Assembly (NCBI RefSeq): GCF_004138215.1
Contig: NZ_RYYS01000062.1
Span: 1-35,584 of the forward strand
Reading direction: 5' to 3'
DNA length: 35,584 nt
DNA from: Anaerophilus nitritigenes
Lineage (GTDB): Bacteria > Bacillota > Clostridia > Peptostreptococcales > Thermotaleaceae
Shown: positions 1-7,060 of the stretch, piece after piece
Layout: each line of letters opens with the position of its first letter
Position numbering within the stretch: the first letter of the stretch is position 1
Translations under genes and position numbers: made by a program
The notes under the pieces: model-generated
Databases searched by the model: none
Seen by the model: only the letters and a program-made list of their open reading frames with translations
Told to the model about the DNA's origin: nothing

Positions 1-3
1 ACA

Positions 4-77
4 AGAAAACAAGGGACAATTAACAATAAATCTATATTAGAGAAAACAAGGGACAATTAACAATAAATCTATATTAG
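4..77. repeat. Two tandem copies of a 37-bp repeat upstream of the transposase
   Basis: Positions 4-40 and 41-77 are identical 37-bp units placed head to tail. Each contains GGGACAATTAA (13-23 and 50-60). The period breaks before position 4, so only two copies are visible, although the window edge is close. The motif reappears inverted with one mismatch at 1211-1221, on the other side of the transposase gene, which suggests the units mark the left side of the element. Confidence 0.9.
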
Positions 78-126
78 TGAATATTTCAATACATTAAAAA
101 GCATACTATTATAAAGGAGTGATAGT

Positions 127-1041
127 ATGCCGAGATGTGCACGAATAAAAAGTAATGACTCAATTTATCATATAATGGTAAGAAGTATAAGTGAAATAAA
201 GCTCTTTAAGGAAAGTGACGATAAAGATAAATATTTATTATTAATCAAGAAATATCAATACAAATATGGTTTTAAAGTATATGCTTATTGTTTGATGGAT
301 AATCATGGACATTTTATAATAGATGTAAATGGAGCAGATGTATCTAAAATAATGCATGGCATTAATTTTTGTTATGCACAATATTTTAACCAAAAATATA
401 AAAGACATGGACATGTATTTCAAGATAGATTTAAAAGTAAAATAATAAATTCTGATCAATATTTAATAACTTTATCTGCATATATACATAGTAATCCTAT
501 GGATATCAAAAAATACAAAGATAAACCGCAAAAGTATAAATATTCAACATTAAGATTATTTTTAGGTTTGAAAAATGATTCATATGATATAGTAGAGGAA
601 GAGTATATTATGAGTTTATTTAAAGGAGATATAAATAAGGCAAGAGGGATGTACTTGAAGTTTGTACTAGGATATAACAATGAAGCAATAGAAATAGAAG
701 CGGAATTTATAAATGAAGAAACAGAATATAGAAGTGAAAGAATAATACATGCAAGAGACTATACCCCTAAAGATATTGTCCATTATGTAACAGGATATAC
801 CAAGATTAATGAAAAAAAAGTATACATAAAGTATAATAGAGAAGCTACAGAAAGTAGAGCAATATGTGCTTTGTTTATGAAAAGATTTTGTGATTTTTCA
901 CATAAAGATATATGTAGAGTGATAGGAAATATTACTAGTTCAAGAGTGTCAATGTTATGCTCTATGGGAGTAGATATAATACTTAAAAATTCAAGATATA
1001 ATCGTATAATGGATGGTTTTATATGCAGTGAAGTAATATAA
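127..1041 (+). CDS. REP-associated tyrosine transposase (Y1/HUH family)
   Basis: This is a 304-residue single-strand DNA transposase of the IS200-like TnpA_REP (RAYT) group, which cuts hairpin-forming repeats through a covalent tyrosine link. The N-terminal half holds the HUH metal motif (H60-G-H62 in MDNHGHF), a second conserved stretch HGHVFQDRF (94-102), and the segment AYIHSNP, whose Y119 is the likely nucleophile. The C-terminal 100 residues look like an added helix-turn-helix (RAICALFMKRF...DICRVIG), common in clostridial members. AAAGGAG at 113-119 fixes the ATG at 127. The reading frame is intact. It is flanked by a 37-bp tandem repeat and by an AATGTCC array, with a short inverted end in common, so gene and repeats probably form one element or a domesticated repeat-processing pair. 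The family call is firm; mobility is inferred. Confidence 0.9.
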   Translation: MPRCARIKSNDSIYHIMVRSISEIKLFKESDDKDKYLLLIKKYQYKYGFKVYAYCLMDNHGHFIIDVNGADVSKIMHGINFCYAQYFNQKYKRHGHVFQDRFKSKIINSDQYLITLSAYIHSNPMDIKKYKDKPQKYKYSTLRLFLGLKNDSYDIVEEEYIMSLFKGDINKARGMYLKFVLGYNNEAIEIEAEFINEETEYRSERIIHARDYTPKDIVHYVTGYTKINEKKVYIKYNREATESRAICALFMKRFCDFSHKDICRVIGNITSSRVSMLCSMGVDIILKNSRYNRIMDGFICSEVI

Positions 1042-1067
1042 AAATTTAAAAAATCAAAGATTTATAG

Positions 1068-1092
1068 AATCTGGGCTGATACAGTGCAGATT
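1068..1092 (+). repeat. Imperfect hairpin downstream of the transposase gene
   Basis: AATCTG (1068-1073) pairs with CAGATT (1087-1092), and an inner CTG/CAG stem (1076-1078 with 1082-1084) sits beyond a 2x2 internal loop. Y1 transposases recognise imperfect hairpins of this general kind, so it may be a recognition structure. It is short and could be chance. Confidence 0.35.
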
Positions 1093-1148
1093 ATTTATTA
1101 TGTATAGATATATAGTAAATCAAAATTGAAGTAATGAATCTATCAAAT

Positions 1149-1187
1149 AAGTATATTTTTATTAGAAAGAATATACTTGTTTTTTTA
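1149..1187 (+). terminator. Intrinsic terminator after the transposase gene
   Basis: AAGTATAT (1149-1156) pairs perfectly with ATATACTT (1171-1178). The stem can extend inward through A-T and G-T pairs, and it is followed by a run of T (1180-1186). Confidence 0.75.
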
Positions 1188-1210
1188 TTATCCTAAAGAT
1201 AAAAATATTA

Positions 1211-1302
1211 TTAAATGTCCCTAATGTCCTAATGTCCTACAATGTCCAATGTCCTTCAATGTCCTAATGTTCTACTAATGTTCTAATGTTTTACCAATGT
1301 TC
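1211..1302. repeat. Short-repeat array: ten AATGTCC-type units
   Basis: Ten copies of AATGT(C/T)(C/T) start at 1214, 1223, 1231, 1241, 1248, 1258, 1266, 1277, 1285 and 1296, separated by 0-4 nt. The first six read AATGTCC and the last four drift to AATGTTC or AATGTTT. The array begins with TTAAATGTCCC (1211-1221), the inverted form of the left-side GGGACAATTAA with one mismatch. The remainder of the 365-nt gap (1042-1406) holds the hairpin and terminator listed separately, plus a TATAAT at 1364-1369 that may be the -10 box of the next operon; I see no good -35 box. Confidence 0.85.
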
Positions 1303-1406
1303 CCTTTTGATTAATATCTCGAAATTGATACTTTTTTTTAACCATTTCTTAAAAAATATATATTATAATAGGTGTTGGATTTTATATAGTTCTTTGGAGG
1401 TATTAG

Positions 1407-2294
1407 ATGGCTCGATTAAGAAAGAAAAAGAATAAAACTACATATAGAAAAATAAAATTTATTGTATGTATGATTTTGATTGCATTCATATGTATGATGA
1501 GTTTGTGGATAGAGAAATGTATTGCAGATAGCATTCCAAAAGAAAATAGTGTGATCCCTGAAGAAAAAAAGGATACTACTCAAAAAATGAAGAAAGAAGA
1601 GGACTTAAAAGAATATAAAAAAATAGATGAAGAGAAAAACTTACAGACAAATCATACAATAGAAATAAATAAGGAGAAAAAAGATGATATAAAAGAACAA
1701 ATAACAATAAATCATGAAAAACAGGGAAATAAAAAATACAACTATAAAGAAATTTTTTATCAAGATGTATTTATAGGAGATTCTATTACAAATGGCTTAT
1801 CCTTTTATCATTTATTAGATGATAAAAAAGTAATTGCAAATTTAGGAGATACTATTTCAAAAGCTTTGATGAAAATAGACAAAGTACTAATAATCAATCC
1901 ACAAAATATTTTTATATTATTTGGAGTTAATGATTTTAAATATTATAAAACAGAGGAAGAATTTATAAAATATTATGAACAACTGATTCATGAATTGAAG
2001 AATAAATTACCCAATACAAACATTTATGTTCAATCTATATTACCTGTATCTTCTAAATATGAACAAAAAAATACTTATGTTACAAATGAAAAAATAGAAA
2101 ATATGAATATACTTCTTATGAATATGAGTGAAGTAAATGATGTGACGTATATTCATATAGCAACTGTGATAGAAAATAGCAATGAAGATTTACATGAAGG
2201 AGATGGAATTCATTTTCGATATGCTTTTTATCCTGTATGGCTTAATTTTTTAATGGATTATACAAAGGAGGATTATAAAAATGAAAATATTTAA
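1407..2294 (+). CDS. Membrane-anchored SGNH/GDSL-type hydrolase
   Basis: This 295-residue protein has a basic N terminus, one membrane segment (about 17-37), a long lysine- and glutamate-rich linker (about 45-115) and a C-terminal SGNH hydrolase domain outside the cell. The four family blocks are visible: GDS at 124-126 (nucleophile S126), GVND at 173-176 (N175), and DGIH at 266-269 (D266 and H269 of the triad). Such enzymes remove or transfer acyl groups on sugars. It opens a four-gene cassette with a DUF4358 lipoprotein, an MBOAT acyltransferase and a DHHW protein, so an acetyl-ester role on a surface polysaccharide is likely. TTTGGAGG (1393-1400) places the start at ATG 1407. Its 3' end overlaps the next gene by 14 nt, which implies translational coupling. 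The substrate is unknown. Confidence 0.85.
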   Translation: MARLRKKKNKTTYRKIKFIVCMILIAFICMMSLWIEKCIADSIPKENSVIPEEKKDTTQKMKKEEDLKEYKKIDEEKNLQTNHTIEINKEKKDDIKEQITINHEKQGNKKYNYKEIFYQDVFIGDSITNGLSFYHLLDDKKVIANLGDTISKALMKIDKVLIINPQNIFILFGVNDFKYYKTEEEFIKYYEQLIHELKNKLPNTNIYVQSILPVSSKYEQKNTYVTNEKIENMNILLMNMSEVNDVTYIHIATVIENSNEDLHEGDGIHFRYAFYPVWLNFLMDYTKEDYKNENI

Positions 2295-2754
2295 AAATAG
2301 GGCATGTATGATGGTACTTGTTATATTTATTTTAGGAACTTTAGTAGGATGTGGGAAAGAAAAAGTGAAAGATGTATCTATTGAAGATCTAGATCAAAAG
2401 ATCAACCAAGAAGTGGAGTTAGTGGATATGGTAAAGGGTAATATAGAGCAATTAAAAACATTATACGATATAGAGAAAGAACAAATAGATTCATTTGTAC
2501 TTTATACAGCTTCTACCAATATTAAAGCTAATGAAATTGCTATATTAAAAATAAAAGATTCTAATGATATAGAAAAGATTCAAGAAAAACTTAAAAATAG
2601 AATAGAAAAACAATCTCAAAATTTTAAAGAGTATATTCCAGAAGAATATTTTTTAATAGAAAATCATGTTTTAAAAAATAATGGAGAATATATTGTTTTT
2701 ATCATATCACAAGATGCACAAAAAATAGAAGAAATCATTGATGGTTGTTTTTAG
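2281..2754 (+). CDS. DUF4358 lipoprotein
   Basis: This 157-residue lipoprotein has a signal peptide with the lipobox LVGC (C24 would be lipidated), followed by a charged domain that fits DUF4358. That domain is often found in Clostridia beside MBOAT/DHHW acetylation genes; its function is not known. AAAGGAGG at 2264-2271 lies inside the end of the SGNH gene and gives good spacing to ATG 2281. The overlap with the upstream gene and the short gap to the MBOAT gene place it in the same operon, where it may serve as an accessory factor on the outer face of the membrane. The domain name rests on overall pattern and context. Confidence 0.75.
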   Translation: MKIFKNRACMMVLVIFILGTLVGCGKEKVKDVSIEDLDQKINQEVELVDMVKGNIEQLKTLYDIEKEQIDSFVLYTASTNIKANEIAILKIKDSNDIEKIQEKLKNRIEKQSQNFKEYIPEEYFLIENHVLKNNGEYIVFIISQDAQKIEEIIDGCF

Positions 2755-2779
2755 AGAGAATGAATTGGAGGAATGAGGT

Positions 2780-4186
2780 TTGGTATTTAGTAGTTTAATA
2801 TTTATCTTTTTGTTTTTACCCTTTATGATTTTTATATATTATTTATCACCAAGGTTTCTTAGAAACCTTGTTTTACTTATAGGGAGTTTTGTATTTTATG
2901 CTTGGGGAGAACCTATTTATATACTCATTATGATTTTTTCTACTGTTTTTGATTATGTAAATGGTTTACTTATAGAAAAATATAAAAATCAAAAAATAGT
3001 TACCAAAAGTATAATACTTTTATCTATGACAGTTAATTTAGGAATTTTATGTTTTTTTAAATATTATGGTTTTATTATAGCAAATATAAATGTAATTTTT
3101 AATCTAAGTATGAAGAGTACACATCTTCCGTTGCCTATAGGAATATCATTTTATACATTTCAGACTATATCGTATGTTATAGATGTATATCGAGGAGAAG
3201 TTTGTGCACAAAAAAATATTATATCTTTTGGAACATATGTAGCGATGTTTCCCCAATTGGTAGCAGGACCTATTGTAAGATATAAAGATATTATAAAAGA
3301 GTTGTCCAACAGAAAAGAAAATATAAGATTATTTGGAGAAGGTATACAGCTTTTTATTATAGGATTATCTAAAAAAGTACTTCTTGCCAATAATATAGGT
3401 ATTCTTTGGAATAGCATAAAAGGGGTATCTCCTCACGAAATATCTGTTTTTTCTGCATGGACAGGCATTATTGCATTTACATTTCAAATTTATTTTGATT
3501 TTAGTGGATATTCAGATATGGCTATAGGGCTTGGAAAAATATTTGGATTTCATTTAACAAAAAACTTTAATTATCCATACACTTCTAAAAGTGTAACAGA
3601 ATTTTGGAGAAGATGGCATATTTCCTTAGGAACATGGTTTCGAGAGTATTTATATATTCCTCTTGGAGGAAATAGAGTTGGAAGAGGAACACAATACAAA
3701 AATTTACTTATTGTATGGTTTTTGACAGGATTATGGCATGGTGCAAGTTGGAATTTCATTATTTGGGGACTATACTTTGGCATGTTTGGAACTATAGAAA
3801 AAATATTTTTACTTAGGTGTCTGGAAAATAGATCTTCTTGGATTCGTCATATTTATACTATGATGGTTGTTACAATTGGATGGGTATTTTTTGAATTTGA
3901 GAGTATGTATCTAGCTATTGATTTTATCAAAACTATGTTTGGTTGGAATGTATCGGTATGGATGGATGAAAAGGGAGTTTATGATTTGTATACGAACCTT
4001 TTATTGTTTGTTCTTTTATTCATTTGTTCTACGCCTTTTCCTAAAAATATGATTTATAAATGGAGACAAAAATGTAGTGTAGTAAAAGATATCATTTTAT
4101 CTTTTGGAACTATAATTCTTTTAGTAATTTGTACCGCCTATTTAGTAAATGAAAGCTACAATCCATTTTTATATTTTAGATTTTAA
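2780..4186 (+). CDS. MBOAT-family O-acyltransferase (AlgI/DltB-like)
   Basis: This 468-residue multi-spanning membrane protein belongs to the MBOAT family. The AlgI branch passes acetyl groups across the membrane to extracellular polysaccharide. Typical features are the start MVFSSLIF, the block FQTISYVIDVYRGE, the FxFSGYSDMAIGLGK segment, FWRRWHISLGTWFREY, and GLWHGASWNF with the catalytic histidine H320. The start is TTG at 2780: GGAGG (2767-2771) lies 8 nt upstream, and the nearby ATG at 2773 is out of frame. It is flanked by a DUF4358 lipoprotein and a DHHW protein, the usual partner that completes acetyl transfer. The acceptor polysaccharide is not evident because no glycosyltransferases are nearby. 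Confidence 0.92.
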   Translation: MVFSSLIFIFLFLPFMIFIYYLSPRFLRNLVLLIGSFVFYAWGEPIYILIMIFSTVFDYVNGLLIEKYKNQKIVTKSIILLSMTVNLGILCFFKYYGFIIANINVIFNLSMKSTHLPLPIGISFYTFQTISYVIDVYRGEVCAQKNIISFGTYVAMFPQLVAGPIVRYKDIIKELSNRKENIRLFGEGIQLFIIGLSKKVLLANNIGILWNSIKGVSPHEISVFSAWTGIIAFTFQIYFDFSGYSDMAIGLGKIFGFHLTKNFNYPYTSKSVTEFWRRWHISLGTWFREYLYIPLGGNRVGRGTQYKNLLIVWFLTGLWHGASWNFIIWGLYFGMFGTIEKIFLLRCLENRSSWIRHIYTMMVVTIGWVFFEFESMYLAIDFIKTMFGWNVSVWMDEKGVYDLYTNLLLFVLLFICSTPFPKNMIYKWRQKCSVVKDIILSFGTIILLVICTAYLVNESYNPFLYFRF

Positions 4187-4199
4187 AAGAGGTGCTTAT

Positions 4200-5321
4200 A
4201 TGAATCAAAGTAATATTTATCAAAAGATGATCTCTATTCTTTTTTTAGGATACATAGGAATTATTTGTATATTAAACTATATAAGTTTAGATACAATTTT
4301 TTCAGAATCAGAAAATAGGATGCTACAACAAAAGCCATATTTTTCTTTTAAAAAAATAGTAGGTGGTCAATTTATTTCACAATATGAAAAATATTTTACA
4401 GATCAATTTATTGCAAGAGATTTTTGGATAGGAATTCGATCAGATACAGAAAGAATTATTGGAAAAAAAGAAAACAACAATGTTTATTTGGGAAAAGATG
4501 ATTATTTGATAGAGGCTTTTCATAAACCAAGTAAAGAAAATTTTAATCAAAAGATCAAAGAGTTTTATAAATTTGCTGATGCTACTCCTAATGTTCATAA
4601 ATATTTTTTATTAGTGCCTAATTCAGTTAGCATATTAAAAGATAAGCTTCCACCTTATGCACCCACTGATGACCAATTACTTTATATAGAAGAATTTAAA
4701 AAGAATATGCCTAAAAGTATAAAATTCTTAGATATATACAATATGTTATATAATAAAAAAGACGAATATATATTTTATAAAACAGATCATCACTGGACTA
4801 CAAAAGGAGCGTATTATGCTTATGAAAAAATTGCTAAGGATATGGGACTGATTCCTTACAAGAAAGAAGATTTTCAGATTCAAAAGGTTACAGATGAATT
4901 TTATGGATCTTTGTACTCAAAGAGCGGATTTAGACATGTACAACCAGATGATATTGAGCTATATATACCAAAACAAAAAATTAAGTATCAAGTAGAGTAT
5001 ATAGAGGAAAATAAAATAGATCATCTCTTTTATAATTTGGACAATCTTTATAAAAAAGATAAATATAAAGTGTTTTTTGATGGAAACCATCCACTTATGA
5101 AAATTTCTTCTGATCAAGATCAACAAAAAAAGCTATTGATTATCAAAGATTCTTATGCAAATAGCTTGATTCCTTTCTTAGCATTGCATTATAGTGAGAT
5201 ATATGTAGTAGATCCTAGATACTATAAAAAAAATTTACAGGAGTTAATCTACAAAAACCATATTGAAAATGTTTTAATTCTTTATAATGAAAATACATTT
5301 TTTCAAGATTCTATAGAATAA
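4200..5321 (+). CDS. DHHW family protein (AlgX/AlgJ-like O-acetylation partner)
   Basis: This 373-residue protein has an N-terminal signal anchor (about residues 8-30) and an extracellular SGNH-like domain. The family signature DHHW occurs at 196-199 (KTDHHWTTKG), and IKDSYANS carries the probable catalytic serine S318. These match the Asp-His and Ser blocks of AlgX/AlgJ-type acetyltransferases, which receive acetyl groups from an MBOAT partner. The start is ATG 4200, 13 nt after the MBOAT stop, with an AAAAGAGG-like site before it. An in-frame ATG at 4149 lies inside the MBOAT gene without a ribosome binding site and is not preferred. It is the last gene of the cassette; no clear terminator follows. 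Confidence 0.87.
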   Translation: MNQSNIYQKMISILFLGYIGIICILNYISLDTIFSESENRMLQQKPYFSFKKIVGGQFISQYEKYFTDQFIARDFWIGIRSDTERIIGKKENNNVYLGKDDYLIEAFHKPSKENFNQKIKEFYKFADATPNVHKYFLLVPNSVSILKDKLPPYAPTDDQLLYIEEFKKNMPKSIKFLDIYNMLYNKKDEYIFYKTDHHWTTKGAYYAYEKIAKDMGLIPYKKEDFQIQKVTDEFYGSLYSKSGFRHVQPDDIELYIPKQKIKYQVEYIEENKIDHLFYNLDNLYKKDKYKVFFDGNHPLMKISSDQDQQKKLLIIKDSYANSLIPFLALHYSEIYVVDPRYYKKNLQELIYKNHIENVLILYNENTFFQDSIE

Positions 5322-5387
5322 TGAGAAAAAACATATAAATTTTAAAAAAATAAAAAACAATATAATCGTTTTTTCTAGGAGGAAAAT

Positions 5388-6824
5388 ATGGATACTTTTA
5401 TAATAAACAAATTACAATCTATGAGAGCTGAAGATATTGTATCTTTTCATGTACCTGGACATAAAAATGGAAAAGCTTATGAAAAATATCATATAGAAGA
5501 TTTATTATCTATAGATGTAACAGAAATAGAAGGAACAGACAATCTTCATGAACCTACAGAAATTATAAAAAAAGCTCAAGATAAAGCCTCAAAATTTTTT
5601 GGATCAGAGCATACCTTTTTTCTTGTAAATGGTACATCTTGTGGAAATATTGCTGCTCTTATGGCAGTTGCAAATCCTAAGGATCAAGTAATTATTCCTA
5701 GAGATTGTCATAAATCTGTTATGAATGGGTTGATTCTTGGAGAGATTGACCCTATTTATATATGTCCACAAGTAGATGAAAAAAATAGATTACCAATGGG
5801 GGTTACTCATGAGGAAGTAAAAAATGCTATTATAAACAATCCACATATAAAAGCTGTTATTATTACTTATCCAAATTATTATGGTATTTGTTCAGATATA
5901 AGAAAAATAGCACAAATAGTTCATGAATATGACAAAATACTTATAGTAGATGAAGCTCATGGGTCTCATTTTATACTCAATGAAAAACTTCCAAGTAGTG
6001 CTCTACATGCAGGAGCAGATATAGTAATTCAAAGCACACATAAAACTTTATTTGGATTTACTCAAGCTTCTATGCTTCATGTAAAATCTAAAAGAGTAGA
6101 TATAGAAAGATTACGATTCATGTTAACGATGCATCAAAGTAGTAGTCCTTCTTATTTGTTAATGAGCTCACTAGATATGGCAAGAGCTATTGCACAAAAG
6201 GATGGAAAAATATTGATGAAGCAGCTTTTGAAAAATATAGACTGGTTTTCTAGTGAATTAAAAAATATAGATGGGGTAAAGATGATAGATGAAAATAAAG
6301 TAAGTCCATGGAAAAAAGATTTAACAAGACTTGTTATAAGCATGAATGAATTAGGAATTAGTGGAGGGAAGCTTGAAAATATTTTAAGAAATGAATATAA
6401 AATACAAATGGAAATGAGTGATATTCATTATATTGTAGGAGTATGCACCATTGGAAATAAAAAAGAAGATTTTTACAAGCTACTATATGCTATCAAAGAG
6501 ATCAAAGCAAAATATACAAGACATGATCAAGAAGAAAAAATTATTTTTAATTATTATGCATCTCCTAAAGTATGTATTCCTCCTAGAGAAGCAGTATTTT
6601 TATCAAAAAAGATTGTTTATATAAGGGATAGTATAGGAAAAGTAAGTGGGGAATATATTATTCCATATCCTCCAGGAATTCCTATTATTTGCCCAGGAGA
6701 AGAAATTACAAAGCAAATGATAGATCAAATCATGTATATGAAAAAAAATAAAATCAATATTATAGGTATGAAAGACGCCTCTTTACAAACTTTGAAAATA
6801 ATTGACAAAAAAGAAGGAAAATAG
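5388..6824 (+). CDS. Orn/Lys/Arg decarboxylase family PLP enzyme
   Basis: This 478-residue enzyme is a fold-I PLP amino acid decarboxylase (lysine, ornithine or arginine, giving cadaverine, putrescine or agmatine). Visible blocks are FHVPGHKNG near the N terminus, FLVNGTSCGN (cofactor phosphate region), IVDEAHGSHF (aspartate for the pyridine ring) and QSTHKTLFGFTQ with the Schiff-base lysine K219. The C-terminal block YPPGIPIICPGE is typical of the short Gram-positive SpeA/YaaO/Cad-type proteins. AGGAGG at 5377-5382 gives good spacing to ATG. Substrate cannot be told from sequence alone. The next gene is a chemoreceptor, not a polyamine gene. Confidence 0.9.
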   Translation: MDTFIINKLQSMRAEDIVSFHVPGHKNGKAYEKYHIEDLLSIDVTEIEGTDNLHEPTEIIKKAQDKASKFFGSEHTFFLVNGTSCGNIAALMAVANPKDQVIIPRDCHKSVMNGLILGEIDPIYICPQVDEKNRLPMGVTHEEVKNAIINNPHIKAVIITYPNYYGICSDIRKIAQIVHEYDKILIVDEAHGSHFILNEKLPSSALHAGADIVIQSTHKTLFGFTQASMLHVKSKRVDIERLRFMLTMHQSSSPSYLLMSSLDMARAIAQKDGKILMKQLLKNIDWFSSELKNIDGVKMIDENKVSPWKKDLTRLVISMNELGISGGKLENILRNEYKIQMEMSDIHYIVGVCTIGNKKEDFYKLLYAIKEIKAKYTRHDQEEKIIFNYYASPKVCIPPREAVFLSKKIVYIRDSIGKVSGEYIIPYPPGIPIICPGEEITKQMIDQIMYMKKNKINIIGMKDASLQTLKIIDKKEGK

Positions 6825-6895
6825 AGAATCTTGTAGAAATAATAAAAGGTATTCCTTTAGAAGAGCTACAATTAATTTTTTCAAATACACAATAA
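6806..6895 (+). pseudogene. Possible gene remnant (about 29 codons, no start)
   Basis: Just after the decarboxylase stop, one frame reads a protein-like tail (IENLVEIIKGIPLEEL...) ending in two stops at about 6890-6895. The frame opens only after a stop at 6803-6805, has no start codon and no ribosome binding site. The stretch resembles C-terminal helices of some enzymes such as the TatD group, but I cannot assign it. It may be the scar of a deleted gene, or chance. Confidence 0.2.
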
Positions 6896-6955
6896 TAAAA
6901 AAACAAACTATAGTTTAATCAGATAAAGCAAAAATTTTATCTAAAGGAGAAGTCA

Positions 6956-7060
6956 ATGGATAGGGATGGTGTAGGGTCTTATGAAAAAGTTAAAGCATCA
7001 ATTTATGGTTATTATATTATTAATTGTTGTGATACCCTTTGTAATTTCCAGTATTATTAA
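6956..7060 (+). CDS. Possible short upstream ORF overlapping the chemoreceptor start
   Basis: AAAGGAGA (6943-6950) is the best ribosome binding site in this gap and lies 5 nt before ATG 6956. That ATG opens a 34-codon frame ([13 protein letters not shown]...) that runs out of frame across the chemoreceptor ATG at 6981. A hairpin AGATAAA/TTTATCT (6921-6942) sits just upstream. It could be a leader peptide that couples or limits chemoreceptor translation. There is no independent sign that the peptide is made. Confidence 0.3.
   Translation: MDRDGVGSYEKVKASIYGYYIINCCDTLCNFQYY

Noticed and set aside
4-77. CRISPR array
   Set aside because: Two 37-bp copies sit head to tail with no spacers, and no cas genes are seen.
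1211-1302. CRISPR or simple microsatellite
   Set aside because: Units are only 7 bp with 0-4 nt between them and vary in sequence, too short and irregular for either.
4149-4199. Upstream extension of the DHHW gene
   Set aside because: The ATG at 4149 lies inside the MBOAT gene with no ribosome binding site; ATG 4200 has one and begins a normal signal anchor.
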